A stretch of DNA of 8,045 nt from Gammaproteobacteria bacterium (GCA_030429685.1 JAUIEY010000087.1:1-8045), one strand, 5' to 3'; numbered from the stretch's first letter, positions 1 to 7,446 are shown. Program-made: numbers and translations. Notes: generated by a model from the sequence alone, not told the origin.

Positions 1-778
1 GCGGCGCAGCTGCGACCTGGTGCTCTGTCTGTTGCCGTTCGAAAAGGAATTCCTGCAACAGCATGCAGTCAGGGCCGAATTTGTCGGCCATCCGCTCGCC
101 GACGAAATCGCCGCCGCAGCGGATCGCAGCGCCTGCCGGCAACAGCTGAATGTGCCGTCCGGACCCTGTCTGGCCATACTGCCGGGCAGCCGCAATAGTG
201 AGATTGCCCTGCTGGCACCGGTCTTTCTGGCCACGGCAGAACAGCTGTTCGGACAGCTGCCGCAGCTCAGTTGCCGGGTCGCGGCGGCCAGTACCGATAT
301 TGCAGCGCGACTGCGTGCACTCGTTGCGGAAGCCGGTCTCGCCAACAAAATTGTCGTGCATGAGGAGGCTACCCGCTCTGTCGTTGGGGCAGCTGATGCG
401 GTGTTGCTGGCATCGGGTACCGCGACCCTGGAAACCATGTTGCTTGGTCGCCCGATGGTCGTTGCCTACAAAGCTAATCCGATTACTGCCTGGATCGGTC
501 GCCGGCTGGTCAGAATTCCCTATTTTTCCCTGCCTAATCTGCTGGCGGGTGAAGCGCTGGTAGCTGAATTCCTGCAGGAGCAGGCGCGTCCGGAGGTGTT
601 GGCTGCTGCGCTGCGTGAATTGTTGAATGCCCGCGATCAAAACGCGGCAATGCTGCAGCGATTCGCGCGGCTGGGAGCGGGCCTGCGTCGCAATGCCAGC
701 GAACGAGCTGCTGATGCGGTGCTGGGCCTGCTGGACCTGCAGCCTGCCGGTAGCGCTACCGAGCCGAGTCATGACTGA
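1..778 (+). CDS. lpxB: Lipid A disaccharide synthase LpxB, 5'-truncated by the window edge
   Basis: LpxB is a peripheral inner-membrane glycosyltransferase (family GT19). It joins UDP-2,3-diacylglucosamine to lipid X to give the lipid A disaccharide, in the Raetz pathway. The reading frame is open from base 2, giving 258 residues before the TGA at 776-778. The family is about 380-390 residues long, so roughly the first third lies outside the window. The GTG at 20 is an internal Val codon, not a start, because family-like sequence (DLVL..LPFEKEF) runs straight through it. Recognisable blocks are GHPLADE (near 82-102), LPGSR (179-193), SGTATLE (413-433, nucleotide-sugar binding region) and SLPNLLAGE (527-553). 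The C-terminus ends normally, without frameshift. It overlaps rnhB by 8 nt, so the two are probably co-transcribed. Usual upstream neighbours (lpxD, fabZ, lpxA) would be expected outside the window. The assignment is secure. Confidence 0.96.
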   Translation, partial: RRSCDLVLCLLPFEKEFLQQHAVRAEFVGHPLADEIAAAADRSACRQQLNVPSGPCLAILPGSRNSEIALLAPVFLATAEQLFGQLPQLSCRVAAASTDIAARLRALVAEAGLANKIVVHEEATRSVVGAADAVLLASGTATLETMLLGRPMVVAYKANPITAWIGRRLVRIPYFSLPNLLAGEALVAEFLQEQARPEVLAAALRELLNARDQNAAMLQRFARLGAGLRRNASERAADAVLGLLDLQPAGSATEPSHD

Positions 779-1403
779 GGCAGCAGCTTTACTGGCCGGA
801 ATTGACGAAGCAGGCCGCGGTCCGCTGGCTGGGCCGGTTGTGGCGGCTGCCGTCGTCCTGCGTAAAAACCAGTATGTAGCGGGCGTGCGCGATTCCAAAA
901 AACTTTCGCCGGCGCGACGCGCCGATCTGGCTCTGCTGATTCGGCGCGAAGCCGTCGGCTGGGCTGTGGCCAGCGCGTCAGTCCGGGAAATTGACGAGCT
1001 GAATATTCTGCAGGCAACTTTGCTGGCGATGCGTCGCGCGGTCGAACAACTGTCTTTCAATCTCAGTGCCGTGCGCATAGATGGCAACCGCTGTCCCGAC
1101 CTGCCGCCGCCATATGCGGCGGTGGCGGAAACGCTGGTTGGCGGCGATGACCTTTGTCCCGCGATTGGCGCGGCTTCTATTCTCGCCAAGGTTTCGCGGG
1201 ACGAATACATGCTCGAACTCCATCGGCGTTATCCGCGATACGGCTTCGACCGGCACAAAGGTTATCCCACCGCCGCGCATCGCCGGGCACTGGCCGAATG
1301 GGGGGCGACTCCGGAGCACCGCATCAGCTTTCGCCCGGTGCGTGAAGCGGCAGCGGCGCGTGCCGCCAGGGTTCCGGCACAGGTCGGCGGAGGCACGCAG
1401 TGA
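771..1403 (+). CDS. rnhB: Ribonuclease HII
   Basis: RNase HII cuts the RNA strand of RNA/DNA hybrids and starts removal of single ribonucleotides misincorporated into DNA. The product is 210 residues (E. coli 198). The family signature GIDEAGRGPLAG is at residues 10-21 and supplies catalytic D12 and E13. The other two metal-binding acids are D104 in the IDGNRCP block (102-109) and D126 in the GGDD segment. Further family blocks are DSKKLS (41-46), EIDELNIL (73-80), AASILAKVSRD (134-144) and the HKGYPT segment near the C-terminus. The ATG at 771 is chosen because it puts the DEAGRG motif about 12 residues from the start, as in the family. An in-frame ATG at 627 would add 48 unrelated residues lying inside lpxB. 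The start lies within the lpxB stop region (ATGACTGA, 8-nt overlap) with only a weak purine-rich stretch before it, suggesting translational coupling. The stop overlaps the dnaE start. Confidence 0.96.
   Translation: MTEAAALLAGIDEAGRGPLAGPVVAAAVVLRKNQYVAGVRDSKKLSPARRADLALLIRREAVGWAVASASVREIDELNILQATLLAMRRAVEQLSFNLSAVRIDGNRCPDLPPPYAAVAETLVGGDDLCPAIGAASILAKVSRDEYMLELHRRYPRYGFDRHKGYPTAAHRRALAEWGATPEHRISFRPVREAAAARAARVPAQVGGGTQ
1389..1393 (+). promoter_or_regulatory. Ribosome-binding site for dnaE
   Basis: GGAGG lies six bases before the GTG at 1400, inside the last codons of rnhB. It supports the GTG rather than a later start, and it is the best Shine-Dalgarno match ahead of any gene in this window. 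Confidence 0.75.
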
Positions 1404-4400
1404 AAGATACTTTTGTGCATCTGCATCTACGCTCCGAATACTCGCTGGTCGACAGTGTTATTCGCCTGCCGCAACTGGTAGATGCCTGCGCAAATGCCGG
1501 TATGCCGGCGGTGGCATTGACCGACCATTGCAACCTGTTCGGCGTGGTTAAGTTCTACAAGGCTGCGCTGGCGGCCGGCATAAAGCCGCTGATTGGCGCC
1601 GACGTGCTGATCAGTGCAGCGGATGAACGCGCGCCACTCGACCGGCTGGTGCTGTTGTGTCGCAATGATGCCGGCTACCAGAATCTCAAACGTTTGATAA
1701 CTCGTGCCTACGTGGCCGGGCGGCGCAATGGTACGCCGGTAATTTGCAGCGACTGGCTTGATACTGAGTCGGTGCAGGGATTGATAGCGCTTTCGGCGGG
1801 GCGCGAAGGTGCGGTCGGCAGGTTGCTGCTGGAAGGTCAGCAACAGCTTGCGCGCGACATGGCATTAGGTTTTAAGGAACTGTTCAGCGGTGATTTCTAT
1901 ATAGAACTGCAACGCACCGGGCGTGAACAGGAAGATCTTTACATAGAGCGAGCGGTAAAGCTGGCGAGCGCAACCGGTTGCGCGCCGGTTGCCACCAATG
2001 ACGTGCGCTATCTGCGGCCCGATGAGTATGAAGCGCATGAGGCCCGTACCTGCATACAGGGTGGCTATACACTTGATGATCAGCGCCGGCCCCGTCTCTA
2101 CAGCGACCAGCAGTACCTGCGCAGTCCTGCGGAGATGCGTGAACTGTTCGCCGATCTGCCCGAGGCTGTCGACAACACTGTGGTAATTGCCCAGCGCTGC
2201 AACCTTAGTCTGCAGCTTGGTAACAGCTCCTTGCCTGACTATGAGGTTCCGGCAGGTGAAACAACCGCCAGCTACCTGGCAAAGATCGCGCAACAGGGGC
2301 TCGCGGAAAAACTGGCTGACCGGAAGCTTGGGGAAGCAGAACTACAGGCCTACACCGATCGCCTGAATCAGGAACTCGAGGTAATCACTGCGATGGAGTT
2401 CCCGGGCTATTTTTTGATCGTTGCCGACTTCATCCGCTGGGCGCGGGAGAATGGTGTGCCGGTCGGTCCGGGGCGCGGTTCGGGAGCCGGGTCGCTGGTT
2501 GCCTGGGTCATTGGCATTACCAATCTGGACCCACTCGAGTTTGACCTGCTGTTTGAGCGGTTCCTTAACCCGGAACGCGTGTCCATGCCGGATTTCGATA
2601 TTGATTTTTGCATGGCCGGTCGTGATCGCGTGATTGACTACGTCGCGGAGCGTTATGGCCGCGATCGCGTATCGCAAATCATTACTTACGGAACCATGGG
2701 CGCCAAGGCGGTCATCCGCGATGTCGGCCGGGTGCTGGGTCATCCATACGGCTTTGCGGATCGCATTGCGCGGCTCGTGCCGGGCACCCCCGGGATGACG
2801 CTGGCCAGGGCCTTCGAAGAAGAACCGGAACTGGCCGAAATATACGAGCGTGACGATGAGGTGCAGGCGCTGATCGACATGGCGCGGCAACTCGAAGGGC
2901 TGGCCCGCAACGCCGGCACGCACGCCGGGGGCGTGGTTATTGCGCCGTCCACGCTGACGGATTTCGCTCCGCTTTATCAGCCTGATGACCAGACCGGCGC
3001 GGTCACCCAGTTTGACATGAAAGACGTTGAATCGGTTGGCCTGGTGAAGTTCGATTTTCTTGGCCTGCGCACCCTGACGATCATCGACAAGGCCCTGGAG
3101 ATTGCCAATCAGCAGCGCACTGCCGCGGGTCAGGGTGCCATGGATATCGACAGCATCCCGATGGACGATCCGGCTACTTTTGCACTGTTGCAGTCAAGTA
3201 AGACGCATGCGGTATTTCAGCTTGAGTCATCGGGTATGCGCGACCTGATCAAGCGGCTGCGTCCTGATTGCTTCGATGACATTGTTGCACTGGTCGCGTT
3301 ATTCCGTCCCGGACCGTTGCAGTCAGGCATGGTAGATACTTTTATTGAACGCAAACATGCTGGTGCGGCAGCGCAGATTGACTACCTGCATCCCAGTCTC
3401 GAGCCGGTGCTGGCCAATACCTATGGCGTGATCCTGTATCAGGAACAGGTAATGCAGGCGGCCCAGATTCTTGGTGGCTACTCACTGGGTCAGGCCGATC
3501 TGCTGCGCCGGGCAATGGGCAAGAAAATCGCTTCCGAAATGGCCGAGCAGCGCGACATATTCGTTGAGGGCGCGGTTGCGAACGGGGTCGACAAACGCAA
3601 GGCCGTACAGATTTTCGACCTGATGGAAAAATTCGCCGAGTACGGCTTCAACAAATCGCACTCTGCAGCCTATGCATTGCTGGCGTACCAGACGGCCTGG
3701 CTGAAAGCGCATTATCCGGAGGCATTTATGGCTGCGGTGCTGACCGCCGACATGGAATATACCGATAAGCTTGCGCTGCATCATCGTGAGTGCCGTGAGA
3801 TGGGTATTCGCCTGCTGAGTCCTGACGTCAACCGCTCCCAGACTGCCTTTACCGTTGCCGCTGCCGGACAGATTCGCTATGGACTCGGGGCGCTGAAAGG
3901 TCTGGGTCGTGCCGCAGCCGATGCCATCGTGGCCGAGCGCGAAGCGCAGGGCGCATATACGGACCTGTATGATTTCTGCCGCCGGGTAGACACACAGAAG
4001 GTCAACAAGCGTTCCTTCGAAGCGCTTGCCAAGTCCGGGGCACTGGATGCCTTCGGCGAAAACCGCCCGAGTCTGCTGGCTGACCTGCCATTGGCTATAA
4101 ACAGCGCGGAACAGTATGCGCGCGCGCAGGCAGCCGGGCAGAGCGACATGTTTGGTGAAGAGCCGCCGCCACCCCCACCCGCGACCAGCAGTGTATTGCC
4201 GCGCTGGAGCCCGCTAAAGCTCTACATGCACGAGCATGAAAGTCTGGGATTGTTTCTCAGCGGCCATCCTTTTGATCAGTACCGCATGGATTGCGCCAGC
4301 ATTTGTACCGGCACAATCGGTGATGTGATCGCCTCGCTGCCACGTCCGGAAGCCGGCGATAAGAGCTGGCGTGGCGGGCAGCCGGTAACGCTGGCCGGGC

Positions 4401-4888
4401 TGATCACGGACATCCGTAAACGCAACAACCGTGTCACCATGTACCTGGACGACGGTCGTGATCGAGTAGAGCTCGGCATGTATCAGGAAAACTTTCAGGC
4501 CTACAAGCACCTGCTGGAAGAACGCGCAATTCGCGTGGTAAGCGGGAAAATTCGTTTTGAGGAATTTATTGACGGGTGGCGGCTGCAGGTCAGCGAGGTT
4601 AAAGATATTGACCGGCTCATCGAGCACCGCGCCACATCGCTGGTGATTCACTGGCTGGAACGCGACATGGGCGAACTCAGCGTTGATGCGCTGCGCACCC
4701 TGCTGGAGCCGCATCGCCGGGGCCGTTGCGAGGTCAAACTGGTGTACACCGGTAATCAGGCCTCGGCACAGCTGGAATTCGGCAAGTCCTGGCGTGTCCG
4801 GCCGTCCGGCGAACTGCGCGACAAGCTTGCGGAAACGCTTGGAATAGAAGCGTTTCGCTTTGATTTCCAGAGCATGGCACAGAACTGA
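1400..4888 (+). CDS. dnaE: DNA polymerase III alpha subunit (replicative polymerase)
   Basis: DnaE is the catalytic subunit of the replicative holoenzyme, a family C polymerase. The product is 1162 residues, close to E. coli (1160). Domains in order are: PHP (about 1-270); palm with catalytic D400 and D402 in MPDFDIDF and the third acid D552 in KFDFLGL; the GPGRGSGAGSLV loop (357-368); fingers and the helix-hairpin-helix region to about 900; a beta-clamp-binding motif QSDMFG (914-919); an OB fold (about 995-1075); and a C-terminal tau-binding region. Six consecutive prolines (922-927) directly follow the clamp motif. The PHP domain looks degenerate, as in other proteobacterial DnaE proteins: canonical metal-binding His positions carry Arg (R11, R203), so no proofreading exonuclease activity is expected and a separate DnaQ is presumed. 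The GTG start overlaps the rnhB TGA (GTGA), has a good ribosome-binding site, and gives an N-terminus matching the family. The frame is intact throughout. Confidence 0.98.
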   Translation: MKDTFVHLHLRSEYSLVDSVIRLPQLVDACANAGMPAVALTDHCNLFGVVKFYKAALAAGIKPLIGADVLISAADERAPLDRLVLLCRNDAGYQNLKRLITRAYVAGRRNGTPVICSDWLDTESVQGLIALSAGREGAVGRLLLEGQQQLARDMALGFKELFSGDFYIELQRTGREQEDLYIERAVKLASATGCAPVATNDVRYLRPDEYEAHEARTCIQGGYTLDDQRRPRLYSDQQYLRSPAEMRELFADLPEAVDNTVVIAQRCNLSLQLGNSSLPDYEVPAGETTASYLAKIAQQGLAEKLADRKLGEAELQAYTDRLNQELEVITAMEFPGYFLIVADFIRWARENGVPVGPGRGSGAGSLVAWVIGITNLDPLEFDLLFERFLNPERVSMPDFDIDFCMAGRDRVIDYVAERYGRDRVSQIITYGTMGAKAVIRDVGRVLGHPYGFADRIARLVPGTPGMTLARAFEEEPELAEIYERDDEVQALIDMARQLEGLARNAGTHAGGVVIAPSTLTDFAPLYQPDDQTGAVTQFDMKDVESVGLVKFDFLGLRTLTIIDKALEIANQQRTAAGQGAMDIDSIPMDDPATFALLQSSKTHAVFQLESSGMRDLIKRLRPDCFDDIVALVALFRPGPLQSGMVDTFIERKHAGAAAQIDYLHPSLEPVLANTYGVILYQEQVMQAAQILGGYSLGQADLLRRAMGKKIASEMAEQRDIFVEGAVANGVDKRKAVQIFDLMEKFAEYGFNKSHSAAYALLAYQTAWLKAHYPEAFMAAVLTADMEYTDKLALHHRECREMGIRLLSPDVNRSQTAFTVAAAGQIRYGLGALKGLGRAAADAIVAEREAQGAYTDLYDFCRRVDTQKVNKRSFEALAKSGALDAFGENRPSLLADLPLAINSAEQYARAQAAGQSDMFGEEPPPPPPATSSVLPRWSPLKLYMHEHESLGLFLSGHPFDQYRMDCASICTGTIGDVIASLPRPEAGDKSWRGGQPVTLAGLITDIRKRNNRVTMYLDDGRDRVELGMYQENFQAYKHLLEERAIRVVSGKIRFEEFIDGWRLQVSEVKDIDRLIEHRATSLVIHWLERDMGELSVDALRTLLEPHRRGRCEVKLVYTGNQASAQLEFGKSWRVRPSGELRDKLAETLGIEAFRFDFQSMAQN

Positions 4889-4952
4889 CACGGAGTTTCA
4901 TTTGTGTGGCAGTCAGGTATCATCGCGCTGACAGCAACAAGCCACTATTCCT
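4889..4952 (+). other. dnaE-accA intergenic spacer with weak inverted repeats
   Basis: This 64-nt spacer has no terminator-like hairpin with a T tract, so accA is probably transcribed at least partly by read-through from dnaE. CTGAC occurs at 4885-4889 (overlapping the dnaE stop) and at 4928-4932, and its complement GTCAG is at 4912-4916. The central copy could therefore pair with either flank, but the stems are only 5 bp. TATCAT at 4918-4923 resembles a -10 box, but the best-spaced -35 (GTTTCA, 4895-4900) matches only three of six positions, so a local accA promoter is possible but unproven. No clear Shine-Dalgarno sequence precedes the accA ATG. Confidence 0.35.
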
Positions 4953-5912
4953 ATGGACCTGAATTTCCTCGAATTCGAACAGCCCATCGCTGAACTGGAG
5001 GCGAAGATCGATGAATTGCGATTCGTCGGCGACGATTCGCAGCTCAACATCAGCGAGGAAATAGAGCGGCTCAAGTCCAAAAGTGAGTCACTCACCCGCA
5101 GTATTTTTGCCAACCTGAATCCCTGGCAGGTTGCGCAGCTGGCGCGGCATCCGCAGCGGCCTTATACGCTGGATTACCTGGAGCATATGAGCACTGATTT
5201 CCAGGAACTGCACGGCGACCGGATGTATGCGGATGACGCTGCAATTGTAGGCGGACTGGCGCGGTTGTCCGGCATACCGGTGATGGTTATTGGTCACCAG
5301 AAAGGGCGCGACACCAAAAGCCGCGTGAAACGAAATTACGGCATGCCCAAACCGGAAGGCTACCGCAAGGCATTGCGTTTGATGCGCATGGCGGAGCGTT
5401 TCAGTATTCCGGTAGTTACATTGATTGATACGCCGGGTGCCTATCCTGGTGTGGGGGCGGAAGAGCGCGGGCAAAGCGAGGCTATTGCGCGTAATTTATT
5501 CGCTATGGCCCGTTTGCGTACTCCGATTATCAGTGTAGTTATCGGCGAGGGCGGTTCTGGCGGTGCGCTGGCCGTAGGCGTTTGCGATCACCTGATGATG
5601 CTGCAGTATGGAATTTATTCGGTCATTTCGCCGGAAGGTTGTGCCAGCATCCTCTGGAAAAACGCCGACAAGGCCGAGTCAGCCGCCACGGCCATGGGTA
5701 TTACGGCGGAGCGGCTGATGGCACTGGGCCTGGTTGACGAAATTGTTCCCGAGCCACTCGGCGGGGCGCATCGCGCGCCGGCGATGATGGCCGAAACCCT
5801 GCACAACGCATTAGTCGCACAGCTCAAGGAAATGCAGCGGATGGATATTGATACGCTGCTGTCCCGGCGCATGCAGCGACTGGAGGCCATTGGCAGCTTC
5901 CGCGATGCTTGA
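4953..5912 (+). CDS. accA: Acetyl-CoA carboxylase carboxyltransferase subunit alpha
   Basis: AccA pairs with AccD to form the cytoplasmic carboxyltransferase that moves the carboxyl group from biotin-BCCP to acetyl-CoA, giving malonyl-CoA, the committed step of fatty acid synthesis. The product is 319 residues, the same length as I recall for E. coli AccA, and is collinear with it. Visible blocks are the N-terminal LNFLEFEQPIAELEAKID (3-20), QLARHPQRPYTLDY (62-75), GHQKGRDTK (114-122), MPKPEGYRKALRLM (131-144), IDTPGAYPGVGAEERGQSEA (158-177), the glycine-rich GEGGSGGALAVGV (198-210) that builds the active-site oxyanion region, and ISPEGCASILWK (225-236). The ATG at 4953 reproduces the family N-terminus exactly, despite lacking a clear Shine-Dalgarno sequence. 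The 3' end overlaps tilS by 8 nt. Nothing is truncated or unusual. AccD is not encoded in this window. Confidence 0.98.
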   Translation: MDLNFLEFEQPIAELEAKIDELRFVGDDSQLNISEEIERLKSKSESLTRSIFANLNPWQVAQLARHPQRPYTLDYLEHMSTDFQELHGDRMYADDAAIVGGLARLSGIPVMVIGHQKGRDTKSRVKRNYGMPKPEGYRKALRLMRMAERFSIPVVTLIDTPGAYPGVGAEERGQSEAIARNLFAMARLRTPIISVVIGEGGSGGALAVGVCDHLMMLQYGIYSVISPEGCASILWKNADKAESAATAMGITAERLMALGLVDEIVPEPLGGAHRAPAMMAETLHNALVAQLKEMQRMDIDTLLSRRMQRLEAIGSFRDA

Positions 5913-7254
5913 GCAGCGCATCGCCGCGGCACTGGCTGCGGTGGTGCCTGGTGACGCCCGCCTGGTAGTGGCTTTCAGTGGCGGCCTGGATTCAACGGTG
6001 TTACTGCATGCCCTGCGGCAAGGTCGCGGTGCAGGGCAATTGCGTGCGGTACATGTTAATCACGGACTGCATGCTGACGCCGCAGCGTGGGCCGAACACT
6101 GCCGCAAGCTGTGCGCGGCCTGGAATATTCCGTTTGCCTGCCTGACTGTAGCAGTGGCGACAAAAGGTGGCGACGGTCCGGAGGCGCAGGCGCGAGCTGC
6201 ACGATACGCTGCGCTGGCAGCCAATCTGAAAAACGATGAATTTCTGGTGACGGCCCATCATCAGCAGGACCAACTGGAAACAGTACTGTTGGCGCTATTG
6301 CGTGGCGCAGGCGTGCACGGCCTCGCGGCCATGCCGGCGCGGCGACAGCATCAGGGCATGACACTGGTGCGGCCGCTGCTGGAATTCACCCGCACCGAAC
6401 TTGAAGCCGCAGCGACCGCGGCGGGGCTGCACTGGTTGGAAGACCCGAGCAATCTCGATGCGAGTTTTGACCGGAACTACCTGCGTCACCAGGTCGTGCC
6501 GCTGCTGGAGCAGCGCTGGCCGGCGGCGGCTCGGTCTGCTGCACGCACCGCACGCCTGGCGGCAGACGCCATGAGCATCCTGGACGAGCTGGCTGCTGCG
6601 GATTGCGGCAGCGCATTGCGCGGCGCCTGTCTGCAGCTGGCTTGCCTGCGTTCCCTCAGGGCGGCCCGGCAACGCAATCTGTTGCGCTGGATTTGCCGTC
6701 GTCTGGATCTGGCGGTGCCGTCAGAAACGCAGCTCGACGATGCGCTGCAGAGTCTGTTATGCGACCGCCCCGATGCCGAACCGCTTGCCGCCTGGCCCGG
6801 TGTGCGCATCAGGCGGTATCGTGACTGGCTGTGGTTTTACAGTGAAAGCAACGATCCCGGCGCGCCAGCGGCTGCGGAGCACGCTGATGTTCGGCACTGG
6901 AATCCGCGCACCACCCTGCACCTGGGCCCGGTACGCGGCAATTTGCGTCTCGCCGGAGAGTCCGAGCCCGGCATTGCGGCAGAATACGTTGCAGGCGACT
7001 GGCAGGTCCGCTTCCGCGCGGGTGGCGAACAGCTGCGTCCGGGGCCGCGGGCCCATCGCCGCGACCTCAAGAAACTACTCCAGGAAGCGGGCGTATTGCC
7101 CTGGATGCGCGGGCATATTCCGTTGATTTACCTGGACGATCAGTTGCTGGCTGCCGGCGACCTGTGGCTCAACGCGGATCATCCAGCCGTGGCAATTCAT
7201 GGTGGTACGGCGCTGCAATGGCGCGATCACGCGGCGCTCTGCGCACCTGGTTGA
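5905..7254 (+). CDS. tilS: tRNA(Ile)-lysidine synthetase
   Basis: TilS uses ATP and lysine to convert C34 of the CAU-anticodon tRNA-Ile to lysidine, switching its decoding from AUG to AUA and its charging from Met to Ile. It is normally essential. The product is 449 residues (E. coli 432). The N-terminal PP-loop ATPase domain shows SGGLDS (25-30), VNHGLH (51-56), the HHQQDQLET segment (118-126), LLRGAGVHGLAAM (131-143) and RPLLEFTRTEL (156-166). WLEDPSNLDASFDRNYLR (177-194) and the helical and C-terminal domains follow, ending with VRFRAGGEQL (368-377) and DLKKLLQEAGVLPWMR (387-402). The family motif usually reads HHxDDQ; here the first Asp is Gln121. The ATG at 5905 overlaps the accA stop (ATGCTTGA) and gives a normal N-terminus. 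The upstream ATG at 5848 would only add 19 residues from inside accA. No strong ribosome-binding site is seen, so coupling to accA is likely. Confidence 0.96.
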   Translation: MLEQRIAAALAAVVPGDARLVVAFSGGLDSTVLLHALRQGRGAGQLRAVHVNHGLHADAAAWAEHCRKLCAAWNIPFACLTVAVATKGGDGPEAQARAARYAALAANLKNDEFLVTAHHQQDQLETVLLALLRGAGVHGLAAMPARRQHQGMTLVRPLLEFTRTELEAAATAAGLHWLEDPSNLDASFDRNYLRHQVVPLLEQRWPAAARSAARTARLAADAMSILDELAAADCGSALRGACLQLACLRSLRAARQRNLLRWICRRLDLAVPSETQLDDALQSLLCDRPDAEPLAAWPGVRIRRYRDWLWFYSESNDPGAPAAAEHADVRHWNPRTTLHLGPVRGNLRLAGESEPGIAAEYVAGDWQVRFRAGGEQLRPGPRAHRRDLKKLLQEAGVLPWMRGHIPLIYLDDQLLAAGDLWLNADHPAVAIHGGTALQWRDHAALCAPG

Positions 7255-7300
7255 AGGTCTTGCGGCAGGCTCGGGCCAGGTGACATAAAGGCTGCAACAA

Positions 7301-7329
7301 TTGTCGCTGCACGGTGTATCTGGTAACTT
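7301..7329 (+). promoter_or_regulatory. Candidate weak sigma-70-type promoter for pyrG
   Basis: TTGTCG (7301-7306, four of six matches to TTGACA) is followed after 17 nt by TAACTT (7324-7329, three of six matches to TATAAT). A TGG at 7321-7323 could act as an extended -10 element. An overlapping alternative -10 is TGTAAT (7329-7334, five of six), which lacks a well-spaced -35 and would start transcripts near the G run at 7343. These are pattern matches only; transcription could instead read through from tilS. Confidence 0.3.
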
Positions 7330-7370
7330 GTAATACCAACCTGGGTGGTGGTTTGGGTGTTCCGAATTAA

Positions 7371-7433
7371 GCCGGAGCGCGCTTGTACCCGGGCCCCGAT
7401 TCCGGTGGTTCAGGTAGTCAGAGCGGCTCTGGC
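7371..7433 (+). promoter_or_regulatory. Candidate antiterminator pairing in the pyrG leader
   Basis: GCCGGAGC (7371-7378) can pair with GCTCTGGC (7426-7433) over eight consecutive positions, seven Watson-Crick plus one G-U. The downstream strand is the 3' arm of the terminator-like hairpin, so the two structures exclude each other. The upstream strand can alternatively fold locally with TCCGG at 7401-7405, which would free the terminator. This is inferred from base complementarity; no ligand or protein site is recognised. Confidence 0.3.
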
Positions 7434-7446
7434 TTTGTTTGTTTGT
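7416..7446 (+). terminator. Intrinsic-terminator-like hairpin upstream of pyrG
   Basis: AGTCAGAG (7416-7423) pairs with CTCTGGCT (7427-7434) to make an 8-bp stem with one G-U pair and a three-base CGG loop. A tail follows directly from T7434 with ten T in thirteen bases, built from three tandem TTTG units. Geometry and tail fit a rho-independent terminator on the + strand. It could end tilS transcripts that have read through the gap, or act as an attenuator for pyrG, since the start codon is only 17 nt beyond the tail. G interruptions in the tail may make termination partial. Confidence 0.55.

Noticed and set aside
20..22. GTG as the start of lpxB
   Set aside because: The frame is open to the window edge, and family-like residues precede this codon, so it is an internal Val.
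627..770. Upstream in-frame ATG extending rnhB
   Set aside because: The extra 48 residues lie in lpxB coding sequence and do not resemble RNase HII. The ATG at 771 gives the family N-terminus.
2342..2923. Minus-strand open frame (193 codons) opposite the DnaE palm domain
   Set aside because: It is antisense to the catalytic core of dnaE and resembles no family I know; it is a by-product of codon bias.
4214..4891. Long open frame on the minus strand (225 codons) opposite the dnaE 3' end
   Set aside because: It lies wholly antisense to unmistakable DnaE sequence and has no recognisable domain. Such frames are common opposite G+C-rich genes.
4895..4923. Promoter for accA (GTTTCA / TATCAT)
   Set aside because: The -35 matches only three of six positions; the evidence is too weak for a separate feature, so it is mentioned only in the spacer entry.
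5848..5904. Upstream in-frame ATG extending tilS
   Set aside because: It would add 19 residues from within accA. The ATG at 5905 places SGGLDS about 25 residues from the start, as in the family.
7388..7397. CCCGGGCCCC palindromic patch as an operator or restriction-linked site
   Set aside because: Short overlapping palindromes are expected in G+C-rich DNA, and nothing else marks a binding site. It may simply be part of the leader fold.
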